A DNA stretch of 64,000 bases from Spirochaetaceae bacterium. GTDB taxonomy: Bacteria; Spirochaetota; Spirochaetia; Treponematales; Rectinemataceae. The notes below the pieces were generated by a model. It saw only the letters and a program-made list of their open reading frames with translations, searched no databases and was not told the origin of the DNA. Below, piece by piece: positions 8,939-17,392 of the stretch. Numbering within the stretch: the first letter of the stretch is position 1; every line of letters starts with the position of its first letter. The translations under genes were made by a program, and so were the position numbers. Location of the stretch: the NCBI GenBank assembly GCA_025356015.1, contig JANXYO010000021.1:16750-80749 (forward strand), written 5' to 3'.

Positions 8939-9387
8939 CTTCTGAGAACTCCAGGGAGTTTCTCGGCTCCGAATTTCTTGGCTGGTTTCGGATCGTGGAA
9001 GATCACTCCCACGACCTGATCGAAGAGCACTTGAGGCCCTTCGGGCTTTCCCTTTCCCAGGGTTTCCTGTTCGGGCTGATAGCCGATTGTGCACTCAAGG
9101 GCATCGCTCCCCTTCAAAAGGATCTCGAGAAGGACATGCGCCTGGTTACCTCGTCCATCACCAATCTGGTCCAGGGCCTCGAACGGAAAGGCATGATCTT
9201 TCGCGTGGATTCGCCAACGGACGGCCGGGCCAAGGAACTGCATGTGTCAGAAAAGGGCTGGAAGATGCGCGAGGAGCTGGGCCGCAACCGCATTGACTGG
9301 CAGCTTGCCTTGACGGCGCCCTTGTCCGACGAAGAACTGGCTCTCATCGTTCAACTGCTGCGAAAAATGGGCCGCAGCTACGACTGA
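8926..9387 (+). CDS. MarR family transcriptional regulator
   Basis: 153 residues with the MarR winged-helix plan. A dimerisation helix at about 15-40 precedes the HTH core (PLQKDLEKDMRLVTSSITNLVQGLERKGMI) at about 65-95. The wing is FRVDSPTDGRAKELHVSEKG, with the typical D-x-R-Asp/Ala pattern, followed by C-terminal dimer helices. MarR proteins are ligand-released repressors of efflux or detoxification genes. The ATG at 8926 is preferred over TTG 8905 because the latter lies upstream of the -10 box. The gene is flanked by two related palindromes (8917-8938 and 9399-9420), suggesting that it controls itself and the decayed efflux gene downstream. Confidence 0.9.
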   Translation: MSNQTSENSREFLGSEFLGWFRIVEDHSHDLIEEHLRPFGLSLSQGFLFGLIADCALKGIAPLQKDLEKDMRLVTSSITNLVQGLERKGMIFRVDSPTDGRAKELHVSEKGWKMREELGRNRIDWQLALTAPLSDEELALIVQLLRKMGRSYD

Positions 9388-9398
9388 TCATTACGGCA

Positions 9399-9420
9399 TT
9401 TAGTTCGAAATAGAACTATA
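9399..9420. promoter_or_regulatory. MarR operator 2 (imperfect palindrome)
   Basis: TTTAGTTCGA-AAT-AGAACTATA matches operator 1 at 16 of 22 positions and keeps the TAGTTC/GAACTA inverted arms. It lies directly before the efflux relic (ATG 9444). It is probably the regulator's target site for that gene. Confidence 0.6.
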
Positions 9421-9443
9421 TGCCACCAAGATGGAGACCACTA

Positions 9444-9959
9444 ATGAATCCTGATATGAAAACTCATCCAAAAGCCGGGCCATTGGGTTCTCCACGAACG
9501 CTGCGCGAGGCCTGGATCGCCTTGGCAGGACCGGACTTGTCCTTCTCGGCCTGGCGAGCCTCGCGACCGCGTTTGTCTCGCGCCGCGTGGCTCAGTGCCG
9601 TAGCTGTCGTGTTCGGGCTCGCCGTCTACGCTCTTCTGGGCAGCTTCGGATACCTGTGGATCGCGATCGCCCTTGTGCTCGTGGCCGCCGGGCTGCGCGT
9701 GGTCGGCGTTGTCGCCGCGACCAACGTTCTCCGTGGTCTGCCAAGGAATCGGACCACGATCGGCGCCGCCCTCGCCGACACCGCCACCGAAGTCGCCTCT
9801 GCCCTCGGCCCAGCCCTCACCGGCACCATAATTGCGGCGCTTTTCACCGGTGAGATCGCCAGCGCGAGCTGGAGTCCGCGGCAGAGATCGGAGTTCCGCG
9901 AGGCGGTCACGATAGCCGGTCTCGGGCTCACCCTTGTGGCCGCAGCCCTCGTCGCCTGA
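9444..9959 (+). pseudogene. Truncated and frameshifted MFS (DHA2/EmrB-like) efflux transporter remnant
   Basis: Only about 171 codons remain of a family that is normally 450-520 residues. The C-terminal part (LPRNRTTIGAALADTATEVASALGPALTGTIIAALF, then a hydrophobic end) resembles helices 13-14 of 14-helix EmrB/QacA-type exporters. Near 9530-9595 the neighbouring frame encodes a much better membrane helix (LVLLGLASLATAFVSRRV) than the frame being read. An internal frameshift is therefore also likely. The start at 9444 has GGAG upstream and operator 2 in front. The promoter and operator thus outlive a transporter that has lost its N-terminal helices and cannot be functional as a complete pump. 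Confidence 0.62.
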
Positions 9960-10063
9960 GGCATTGAACGCACCCGTGGCCTGCCTTCCACTTGATGATC
10001 CCATTCCTCTTCTATTCTTCTTCTCCCCTAGACAGCGAAAAAAGAATTTGCTAATCTCGCTTC

Positions 10064-10088
10064 ACTAGCTACCAATGGGGTACCTAGT
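10064..10088. repeat. 25-base dyad, operator-like
   Basis: ACTAGCTACC and GGTACCTAGT are inverted arms matching at 9 of 10 positions around a 5-base centre. It lies about 65 bases before a small ORF that has a strong ribosome-binding site. It could be an operator; no regulator gene is adjacent on that side except marR, whose own sites differ. Confidence 0.45.
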
Positions 10089-10152
10089 AGCGGGCCGCGA
10101 CACGCCTGCCGGACCCTCCGGTCCAGAATCCCTATCCCTTTTGGAGGACCAT

Positions 10153-10227
10153 ATGATCCAGTTTGCCACCCCTTGCGCCGCCCTTGGACTCCGGGGATAT
10201 CGGGAAGACTACAGAGCAAGACTGTAG
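10153..10227 (+). CDS. Possible 24-aa peptide or truncated gene start
   Basis: ATG at 10153 follows TTTTGGAGGACCAT, an excellent ribosome-binding site with 5-6-base spacing. The frame gives MIQFATPCAALGLRGYREDY and ends at a TAG after 24 residues. The initiation region is of real-gene quality, but the product is too short to classify. It may be a leader peptide or a small protein. It may also be the surviving 5' end of a gene lost by deletion. Confidence 0.35.
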   Translation: MIQFATPCAALGLRGYREDYRARL

Positions 10228-10473
10228 CCGCTCTCCAGCGCCGGGAACACGCGAAAGGCCCACGCGCCTCGTAGCGGCCCCTCCGCTCTAAGCTGAACAA
10301 CCCGATCTCCCCACACGTCCCACGCGGCCTCGCAAGCAGGTCCGTTTCGCCGTTTCCCATTGGCCACAGCGCCGCCTGGGATGCCTGCGATGCGGTCCTC
10401 AAGAGCGGGTGAAATGCGGTTTGGCGGGACTGGCGTGGCCATAGGCGCGCCGGATGTCCGATCCGAATCACGA

Positions 10474-10520
10474 GGGCGGTCTGCCAGGGGGGATTCCCCG
10501 TTCCCCCTGGCGGACGGCCC
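10474..10520 (+). other. Long GC-rich hairpin upstream of rsgA
   Basis: GTCTGCCAGGGGG pairs with CCCCCTGGCGGAC (one G-U pair) and is extended by GGGC/GCCC across a G-G mismatch, giving about 17 base pairs around an 11-base loop. No T-tract follows on either strand, so it is not a standard terminator. It ends about 25 bases before the rsgA start codon and may shape the leader of that message. Confidence 0.5.
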
Positions 10521-10544
10521 GCGAGTTAAACAAAGGAACTGATC

Positions 10545-11744
10545 ATGCATCACATCCACGTCGAGTTCGACGACGGGCCGAGGATAGGCGCACTGCGCGA
10601 CTTCGGCTTCGACGACGGCTTCCTCCTCGGTTTCGCTGCCGAGGCACGATCCGGCGAGCTGCCAGGCAGGGTAATCGGGGTCCAGAGGGGCCGCTGCACT
10701 GTCGTGGTCGAGGCCGGCGGGTCCTTGCGCGAGGTCGAGGCCAGCTCATCACCCACGGCTGTCCCGGAGGCCTACGGCGGGCGGCCCGCCGTGGGCGACT
10801 GGGTCGCCCTGAGGCTCTCCGACGAGAGGGGCGCGCCACCCGCCGAGGAAGCCTTCTCCTCGCCCGAGAGCGAGCTCCGCGGCTCCATAAGGGCCATCCT
10901 CCCAAGAAGGACCTCCTTCTCCCGCAAGGGCCCGGGAGACGTCTCCCACGACAAGGTCGAGGAACAGGTTATCGCGGCCAACGTCGATGTCGCCCTCATC
11001 GTGATGGCGGCCGGCAGGGACTGGAACCCGCGGCGTCTCGAACGCTATCTCGCCCTGGCCCGCGGGTCGGGGGCCGCCCCCGTCCTCGTCATAACCAAGA
11101 CAGACCTCGCCGAGGACGCCGAGGCCCTCATCAGTGAAGCCTCGCGGATCGCGGTGGGAGTTCCCTGCGCCGCCGTCTGCGCCCCGGAAGGGATCGGCCT
11201 GGACTCGCTCTCGCCCTGGCTCGAGCCTGGCCAGACGGCCGTCCTCCTCGGCTCCTCGGGCGCCGGCAAGTCCACCCTGCTCAACGCCATCGCGGGCAGA
11301 CAGCTCGCGAAGACGAAGGAGGTGCGGGCCGACGACGAGAGGGGCCGGCACACGACTAGCCACCGCCAGCTCTTCAGGCTGGATTCCGGGGCCCTCGTCA
11401 TCGACACCCCCGGGATGAGGGAGATCCAGCTCTGGGCCGAACAGGAGGCCGTCGACTCGGTCTTCGCCGAGATCGAGGGACTCGCCTCGGCATGCCGCTT
11501 CCGGGACTGCGCCCACGAGGGCGAGCCGGGCTGCGCCGTGCTCGCGGCCCTCGAGACGGGTTTGATCGACACGAGCCGCTACGAGGCCTGGCAGAAGCTC
11601 AAGGCCGAACTGCGCTTCCTCAAGCGCAGGGAGGACCCCGCCGCGCGCAGGGCCGAGGCCGAGAAGTGGAAGGCCATCAACAAGTCGATGCGGGGATACA
11701 CCAAGGAACGCCGGGCCGCCGTAGGGAAATCCCGCGATGCCTAG
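10545..11744 (+). CDS. rsgA: Ribosome small subunit-dependent GTPase A
   Basis: 399 residues with the circularly permuted GTPase order of RsgA/YjeQ. An N-terminal OB-fold comes first, then G4 (TKTD, about residue 185), G1/Walker A (GSSGAGKST, about 242) and G3 (DTPGMRE, about 288). The C-terminal zinc knuckle is CRFRDCAHEGEPGC at about 321-334. It proofreads and matures the 30S subunit and releases RbfA in the cytoplasm. AAGGA lies 8 bases before the ATG. The N-terminal region is longer than in E. coli. The gene converges with gpsA, leaving only 2 bases between the stop codons. Confidence 0.96.
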   Translation: MHHIHVEFDDGPRIGALRDFGFDDGFLLGFAAEARSGELPGRVIGVQRGRCTVVVEAGGSLREVEASSSPTAVPEAYGGRPAVGDWVALRLSDERGAPPAEEAFSSPESELRGSIRAILPRRTSFSRKGPGDVSHDKVEEQVIAANVDVALIVMAAGRDWNPRRLERYLALARGSGAAPVLVITKTDLAEDAEALISEASRIAVGVPCAAVCAPEGIGLDSLSPWLEPGQTAVLLGSSGAGKSTLLNAIAGRQLAKTKEVRADDERGRHTTSHRQLFRLDSGALVIDTPGMREIQLWAEQEAVDSVFAEIEGLASACRFRDCAHEGEPGCAVLAALETGLIDTSRYEAWQKLKAELRFLKRREDPAARRAEAEKWKAINKSMRGYTKERRAAVGKSRDA

Positions 11745-11746
11745 CG

Positions 11747-12799
11747 CTAGGCCCCCTGGGAGGCGAGATAGCTTTCGAGGAAGGCCAGGGGCTCGACGCG
11801 TCTGTCGAGGATGCTGTGAACCCCTCCCATGATGGGAAGCTCGAGTCCGAGGGAGGCGGAGAGGGCGGCAACCTGCTTACAGGCTACCGCCCCCTCGGGG
11901 AGGTAGCCGATCTCGCCGATGCGGGCGAGGAGGTCGTCGAGGTCGCGGAAGGGGGAGAGGATGGCCTTGCCCACGATCTCGCGGCCGAAGCGGCGGTTGC
12001 GCCCGTGGACGGAGCGGCAGGTCACATCGAGGTCGCCGACCCCGGCGATCGAGGTGAAGGTCTCGGGGTGGGTCGCGCCGAGGGCGAGGCCGAGGCTCTG
12101 CATCTCGTTGAGACCCGCGGCCAGGAGGAGGGACTCGGTGTTGTCGCCGAAGTCGGGGTCGTCGGCGGCGAGGGCGTCGAGCATGCCAAAGGCTATGGCG
12201 ACGACGTTCTTCGAGGCTGCGCAGACCTGGACCCCGGTCGTGTCGAGGCAGGGGAAGACGAGGACCCTGGAGCCGCGGAAGAGCTCGCGCACGCGTATGG
12301 CGTTCCTGCCATTCTGGCTCGCCGCCGCAAGACCCGTGATGCGGCCGCGCGAGACCTCCTCGGCGTGGCTGGGCCCCGAGAGATAGACGAGGCCACCGCG
12401 GTAGAAGCCCGGCAGGTGGTCCTCGAGGGCGTCGAGGATGAGACGGGGGCCCCGGCTTCCCGGGATGAAGCCCTTGGTGACGACGACGACGAGGGTCTCG
12501 CCCTTCATGATTCCCGGCGCGCCGAGGATCAGTTTGACGACCCCCATGAGCCAGGGCGAGGGGACGGCGAGGAGGACCACGTCCTTGCCCGTGGCCGCGG
12601 CCAGTACATCGGTCTCTGCCACGAGGCCCGAGGGGAGCTTCACGCCGGGAAGGTATTTCTCGTTCTCGGCCCGATCGCGGATCGAGGCGGCCACCTCGGC
12701 CTCGAGACACCAGAGGCTGACCTCGTGGCCGCACTCGGACAGGACCTTGGCGAGGGCAGTGCCCCAGGCTCCGGCCCCGATCACTCCTATCTTCTCCAT
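11747..12799 (-). CDS. gpsA: Glycerol-3-phosphate dehydrogenase [NAD(P)+]
   Basis: 350 residues. The N-terminal Rossmann motif is GVIGAGAWGTALAKVL. Further landmarks are VTKGF around 108, LSGPSHAEEV around 140, the NVVAIAFG helix around 190, and the C-terminal substrate-binding NRRFGRE. It reduces dihydroxyacetone phosphate to sn-glycerol-3-phosphate, the backbone of phospholipids, in the cytoplasm. It follows ndk by 7 bases on the same strand, so the two form an operon. Confidence 0.96.
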   Translation of the reverse strand: MEKIGVIGAGAWGTALAKVLSECGHEVSLWCLEAEVAASIRDRAENEKYLPGVKLPSGLVAETDVLAAATGKDVVLLAVPSPWLMGVVKLILGAPGIMKGETLVVVVTKGFIPGSRGPRLILDALEDHLPGFYRGGLVYLSGPSHAEEVSRGRITGLAAASQNGRNAIRVRELFRGSRVLVFPCLDTTGVQVCAASKNVVAIAFGMLDALAADDPDFGDNTESLLLAAGLNEMQSLGLALGATHPETFTSIAGVGDLDVTCRSVHGRNRRFGREIVGKAILSPFRDLDDLLARIGEIGYLPEGAVACKQVAALSASLGLELPIMGGVHSILDRRVEPLAFLESYLASQGA

Positions 12800-12806
12800 T
12801 TGGTAC

Positions 12807-13256
12807 CTAGATCCAGCTGTCGTTGCCGTCTTCCCACTCGAAGATCTCGGCGAGCTGGAAGAAGAGGCCTATCTCGCGCAATGCGCTGTCGACCGAATCG
12901 GAGGCGTGGATGATGTTGAGACCGGTGTGCTCGGCGTAGTCGCCGCGGATCGTGCCGGGCAGGGCCTCCTCGGCCTTGGTCGCTCCGCAGAGCTTGCGCA
13001 GGACCCCGATGGCCCCGTCGCCCTCGACCACCATGGCGACAACGGGCCCGGAGATGATGAAGTCGACGAGCTCGTCGAAGAAGGCCTTCTCGCGGTGCTC
13101 CGCGTAGTGGGTCTCAGCGAGAGCGCGGTCAATGTTCATCATCTTGAGGGCGACAATCCGCAGGCCCTTGCGCTCGATCCTCGCCAATATCTCACCGACA
13201 AGCCTGCGTTGCACGACGCCCGGCTTGAGCATGCTGAAAGTGCGTTCTAACGCCAT
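12807..13256 (-). CDS. ndk: Nucleoside diphosphate kinase
   Basis: 149 residues, the standard size. ERTFSMLKPGVVQRRLVG begins the ferredoxin-like fold. The catalytic His is in the C-terminal NIIHASDS motif; HGSD is more common, but HASD occurs in several lineages. It transfers gamma-phosphate from ATP to NDPs through a phospho-His intermediate. The start at 13256 is chosen because GGAGG precedes it, although the frame stays open upstream to 13349. It is first in the ndk-gpsA operon and divergent from the activase pseudogene. Confidence 0.96.
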   Translation of the reverse strand: MALERTFSMLKPGVVQRRLVGEILARIERKGLRIVALKMMNIDRALAETHYAEHREKAFFDELVDFIISGPVVAMVVEGDGAIGVLRKLCGATKAEEALPGTIRGDYAEHTGLNIIHASDSVDSALREIGLFFQLAEIFEWEDGNDSWI

Positions 13257-13429
13257 GATGCCTCCGCTTTGAGGTCCAATCTTAGCACGGGGGCGGGAAA
13301 GCGGTAAGGCCGGCGGCGCAAAAGGAGGCCCCACGCATCGGGGGCGCATGCTCCCTTGAAGCGCCTCGTCTTGGCCGATCGGTCCCGCTCTTGCTGGCTC
13401 GTGGAAGTGGGTAGTATGCTCGAATTCCC

Positions 13430-16400
13430 ATGACAGAGGCGAAGAGGCTCGGGATCGATGTCGGCTCGACGACGGTGAAGCTCGCCCTCGTCGGGGATGG
13501 CGGCTCCATCCTCCTCGGCCGCTACGAGCGCCACCGCTCCGATGTGGGCCGGACCCTCTCCCGCCTCCTCCACGAGGCCGCCCATGCCCTCGGCTCGGGC
13601 TTCGGACCTGTCCTCGCGAGGGTGACGGGCTCGGCCGGGATAGGCACCGCCGAGCGCCTTGGCCTGCCCTTTGTCCAGGAGGTCATGGCCTGCTCACGGG
13701 CAGTCGAGGCCCTCCTCCCGGGGACAGAGGTCGCCGTCGAGCTCGGAGGAGAGGACGCGAAGATCACATATTTCGGCGACCGTCTCGAGCAGCGCATGAA
13801 CGGCAGCTGCGCGGGGGGCACGGGTGCCTTCATCGACCAGATGGCCGTCCTCCTCGGGACAGATCCCGCTGGCCTCGATGCCCTCGCCGCGGGAGCCACC
13901 TGCGTCTACCCGATCGCGGCGCGCTGCGGGGTCTTCGCCAAGGCCGACGTCCAGCCCCTCGTGAACGAGGGCGCCCGCCGCGAGGACATCGCCGCGAGCA
14001 TTCTCCAGACGGTCGTCAAAACAGTCCATCTCGGGCCTGGCCTGCGGGCGGCCGATCAAGGGGAGGGTAGCCTTCATTGGCGGCCCCCTGCACTTCCTGC
14101 CCCAGCTCAGGCGGCGTTTCGCTGAGACCCTCAGCCTTAGCCCCGAGGAGAGCCTCGTTCCCGAGGACGGCCGGCTCTTCGTCGCCCTCGGCGCGGCCCT
14201 CCACGCGAATCCCTCCTCCCCCGATCCAGCGATCAGCCTGGCCGAGCTCGCCCGGCGCTCCCTGTGTTCCCATTCGCCACTCGAGGCGCCACGCATGCCT
14301 GCACTCTTCGCCTCGGCCGCCGAGCGGGCCGAGTTCCAGACACGGCACGGCTCGAGCTCCCTGCCTAGGGCCGGTCTCGCCGCCGCCCTGGGACCGGTCT
14401 TCCTCGGCATGGACGCTGGCTCGACCACCACCAAGCTCGCCCTCGCCGACTCCGAGGGGAGGCTCCTCCACTCCTTCTACGCCCCCAACGGCGGCCACCC
14501 CCTCTCAGTCCTCGCCGAGGCATTGAAGGGCCTCTACGCCCTCCTCCCGCCCCGGGCCTGGATAGCCCGCTCCTGCGCCACCGGCTACGGTGAGTCCCTC
14601 GTCAAGGCCGCCCTCGGGGCCGACGAGGGCGAGGTGGAGACCGTCGCCCACTGCGGGGCTGCCGAGGCCGTCCTCCCGGGTGTCGGGTCCGTCCTCGACA
14701 TCGGCGGCCAGGACATGAAGTTCCTGCGGGTGAGGCAGGGGGTCATCTCCTCGGTCATCCTCAACGAGGCCTGCTCCTCGGGCTGCGGCTCCTTCCTCGA
14801 GACCTTCGCCCATTCCATGGGCCTCTCCGCTCGGGAGTTCGCCACCCTCGCCCTCGAGTCGGCCTCGCCGGTCGACCTCGGCTCGAGATGCACGGTGTTC
14901 ATGAACTCCCGCGTGAAACAGGCCCAGAAGGAGGGCGCGAGCCCGGCTGACATCGCGGCCGGCCTCGCCTACTCCGTGGTCCGAAATGCCCTCCAGAAGG
15001 TGATCCGTCTGCGCAGGCCAGAGGATGTCGGCACCAGGGTCGTGGTCCAGGGGGGGACCTTCGCGAGCGAGGCGGTGCTGCGCTGTTTCGAGCTGGTCTC
15101 CGGCTGCCGTGCCGTGAGGCCGGCCCAGACCGGCCTCATGGGGGCCTACGGCGCGGCCCTCATCGCCGCGGAGAGGCGCTTCCGCGCCGCCCGCCGTGGC
15201 GGGGGCCCGGGGAACAGTGCTCGGCCCCCCAGTATCCGGCCCGCCCGAGCTCTTCGCCTGGAAGTACTCCCGCCTCTTCTCAATCGAGAACCTGTCTCCG
15301 GAGCAGGCGCCCCGGGGAAGGATGGGGATCCCGCGGGTCCTCAATCTCTACGAGAACTATCCCTTCTGGGCCGCCCTTCTCGCGAGCCTCGGCTTTTCGG
15401 TCAAATTGAGCCCTCGCTCGTCGAAAACCTTGAGCGAGCGGGGCATGGACAGCATCCCCTCGGAGTCGATCTGCTATCCGGCCAAGCTCGCCCACGGCCA
15501 CCTTGTAAGCCTCGTCGAGGGCAGCGGCAATCCGGTATTCTACCCCTGCATCCCCCGTGAGCGGCGTTTTGTCGAAGGCTCGGATAACCGCTTCAACTGC
15601 CCCGTCGTCACTTCCTACCCCGAGGTCCTCCTCAACAACATCGATGCCCTGAGGGCCGGCCGCCTTCCCTACCTGAATCCCTTCCTGCCCATCGACTCGC
15701 GAGCGAGACTTGCCAGACGCATCATCCAGGAATTCTCGGCCTGGGACGTCCTGTCGCACGAGGCCCTCGCCGCCGTCGACGCGGCCTTCGCCGCCCAGGA
15801 GGAGTACCGCCGTGAGCTGCGCGAGCGGGGCGAGGCCGCCCTGTCCTGGGTCGAAGGCTCGGGCGGCCACGGCATCGCCCTGGCGGGCAGGCCCTACCAC
15901 GCCGACCCCGAGGTCCACCACGGCATCCCCTCCCTCATCACCGGCCTGGGCATGGCGGTCCTGAGCGAGGACTCGATCTGCCACCTGGCCCGTGTCGAGC
16001 GCCCCCTGCGCGTCGTCGACCAGTGGGCCTACCACTCGCGGCTCTACGCCGCGGCCTCCTTCGTCGCGCGCCGCGACGACCTGGACCTCGTCCAGCTTGT
16101 TTCCTTCGGCTGCGGCCTCGACGCGGTCACGGCCGACCAGGTCGAGGAGATCCTTGACCGCAGCGGCAAGAGCTACACGGCAGTAAAGATCGACGAGCAC
16201 GCCAACCTTGGCGCGGCGCGCATCCGCATGCGTTCCCTCGCCGCGGCTATCGCCGACCGCAGGGCCGCGGGACGCCGAGCCCTTCCCTGTGCCCGCTTCC
16301 CGCTCGCGCGCTTTTCACCAAGGAGATGCGGCGGGACTACACCATACTCGCGCCCCAGATGTCGCCCATCCACTTCCGCCTCGTCGAGGCGGCCTTAAGG

Positions 16401-17324
16401 GGATCTGGCTACAATTTGGAGATCCTCCCGGTCGCAGGACGAGAGGACCTCGACGAGGGCCTTAGGGGCGTCAACAACGACGCCTGCTTCCCCTCGATCC
16501 TCGTCACCGGCCAGCTCATGGCTGCCCTGCGCTCGGGGCGCTACGACCTGGGACGCACCGCCCTCATGGTCAGCCAGACCGGAGGGGGCTGCAGGGCGAC
16601 CAACTACATTGCCTTCGTGCGCAAGGCCCTCGCCGACGCGGGTTTCGGAGCCGTACCGGTGATTTCGCTCAACGCGGGCGGCCTCGAGCGCCAGAGCGGG
16701 TTCCGCCTGAGCCCCCGGCTTGTCACATCGGGGCTCTCCGCCCTCGCCTATGGCGACGCCCTCATGCGCTGCCTGTACCGCACGAGGCCCTACGAGGCCG
16801 CCCCCGGCTCGGCCCGGGCCCTCGCCGAGGCCTAGTCGATCCGCTGCGCGGCGACACTCTCGCGCGGGGTGCTGGGCCCATTGGCCTGGCGGCGCTACGC
16901 TGCCGATCTCGCGGGGATCGTGCGCGACTTCGACCGCCTCCCCTTGAGGACGGAAGACAGGCACACGAGGATCGGGGTCGTCGGCGAGATACTCGTGAAG
17001 TTCCATCCCGACGCCAACGGCCACATCGTGGAGACCATCGAGGCCGAGGGTGCCGAGGCCCTCGTGCCCGAGCTCTACGACTTCTTCATCTACTCGGGCT
17101 ATGGCGGGGTGTTCAGACACAGGAAGCTGGACGGCAGCCTGAAGGACGAGCTGCGCTCTCGGATCGCCGCTTCCTTCCTCGAGCTCAGGCGGCGCTACCC
17201 TGCTGTGCCGATAGCGCCGATAGACTTCGATCCGGGGGCCTCCGAGGTGAACCAGCTCAACCGGCTCAAGCTCCTCGTAGAGAGCGCGCGCCGCGGCCAG
17301 GCGGCCCAGGGCCGCGGCACTTAG
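13430..17324 (+). pseudogene. 2-hydroxyacyl-CoA dehydratase activase (large fused type) with several frameshifts and a stop
   Basis: Read across frames, this locus encodes one large protein of about 1,300 residues. A first BadF/HgdC-type ATPase domain has GIDVGSTTVKLAL and the cluster-ligand NGSCAGGTGAF. A second such domain has [12 protein letters not shown] and [17 protein letters not shown]2229-like activase-related modules follow ([44 protein letters not shown]). The frame changes at an A4 run (14018-14021), near 15190-15230 and near 16270-16310. An in-frame TAG at 16833-16835 sits where relatives have Trp. Family members use ATP to inject electrons into dehydratases or reductases. Protein sequence in each segment is well conserved, so decay is recent or the consensus is faulty. 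Confidence 0.8.
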
Positions 17325-17392
17325 GACGATGACAGGCCCCGGCATCCGGCCCGCGAATCCTAGCTGCCCGAGGCCAGCATCCGGTCGGGCCT

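Larger units (their letters stand above)
9960..10544. other. 585-base gap with structured elements but no clear gene
   Basis: No protein family is visible on either strand; a 147-codon minus-strand frame here is low in structure and looks spurious. The gap holds three items annotated separately: a 25-base dyad at 10064-10088, a 24-codon ORF with a strong ribosome-binding site at 10153-10227, and a large hairpin at 10474-10520 just before rsgA. It does not match the conserved cores of RNase P RNA, tmRNA or SRP RNA that I could look for by eye. Confidence 0.5.

Noticed and set aside
10028..10471. 147-codon minus-strand ORF in the 585-base gap
   Set aside because: Arg/Pro/Ser-rich composition without recognisable domain, no good ribosome site, and typical of open frames in GC-rich non-coding DNA.
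11492..12913. 473-codon plus-strand ORF across rsgA and gpsA
   Set aside because: It is antisense to gpsA and out of frame with rsgA; the Glu/Gly/Ala/Arg-rich product is a shadow of GC-rich codon use.
14018..14021. Programmed frameshifting at the A4 run of the activase
   Set aside because: The needed shift is +1 without a slippery heptamer or downstream structure that I can identify, and further shifts are needed later in the same gene.
16833..16835. In-frame TAG as a recoded (pyrrolysine-type) codon
   Set aside because: Relatives appear to have Trp here, one base from TAG; the gene also carries frameshifts, and no pylT, pylS or pylBCD is in the window.
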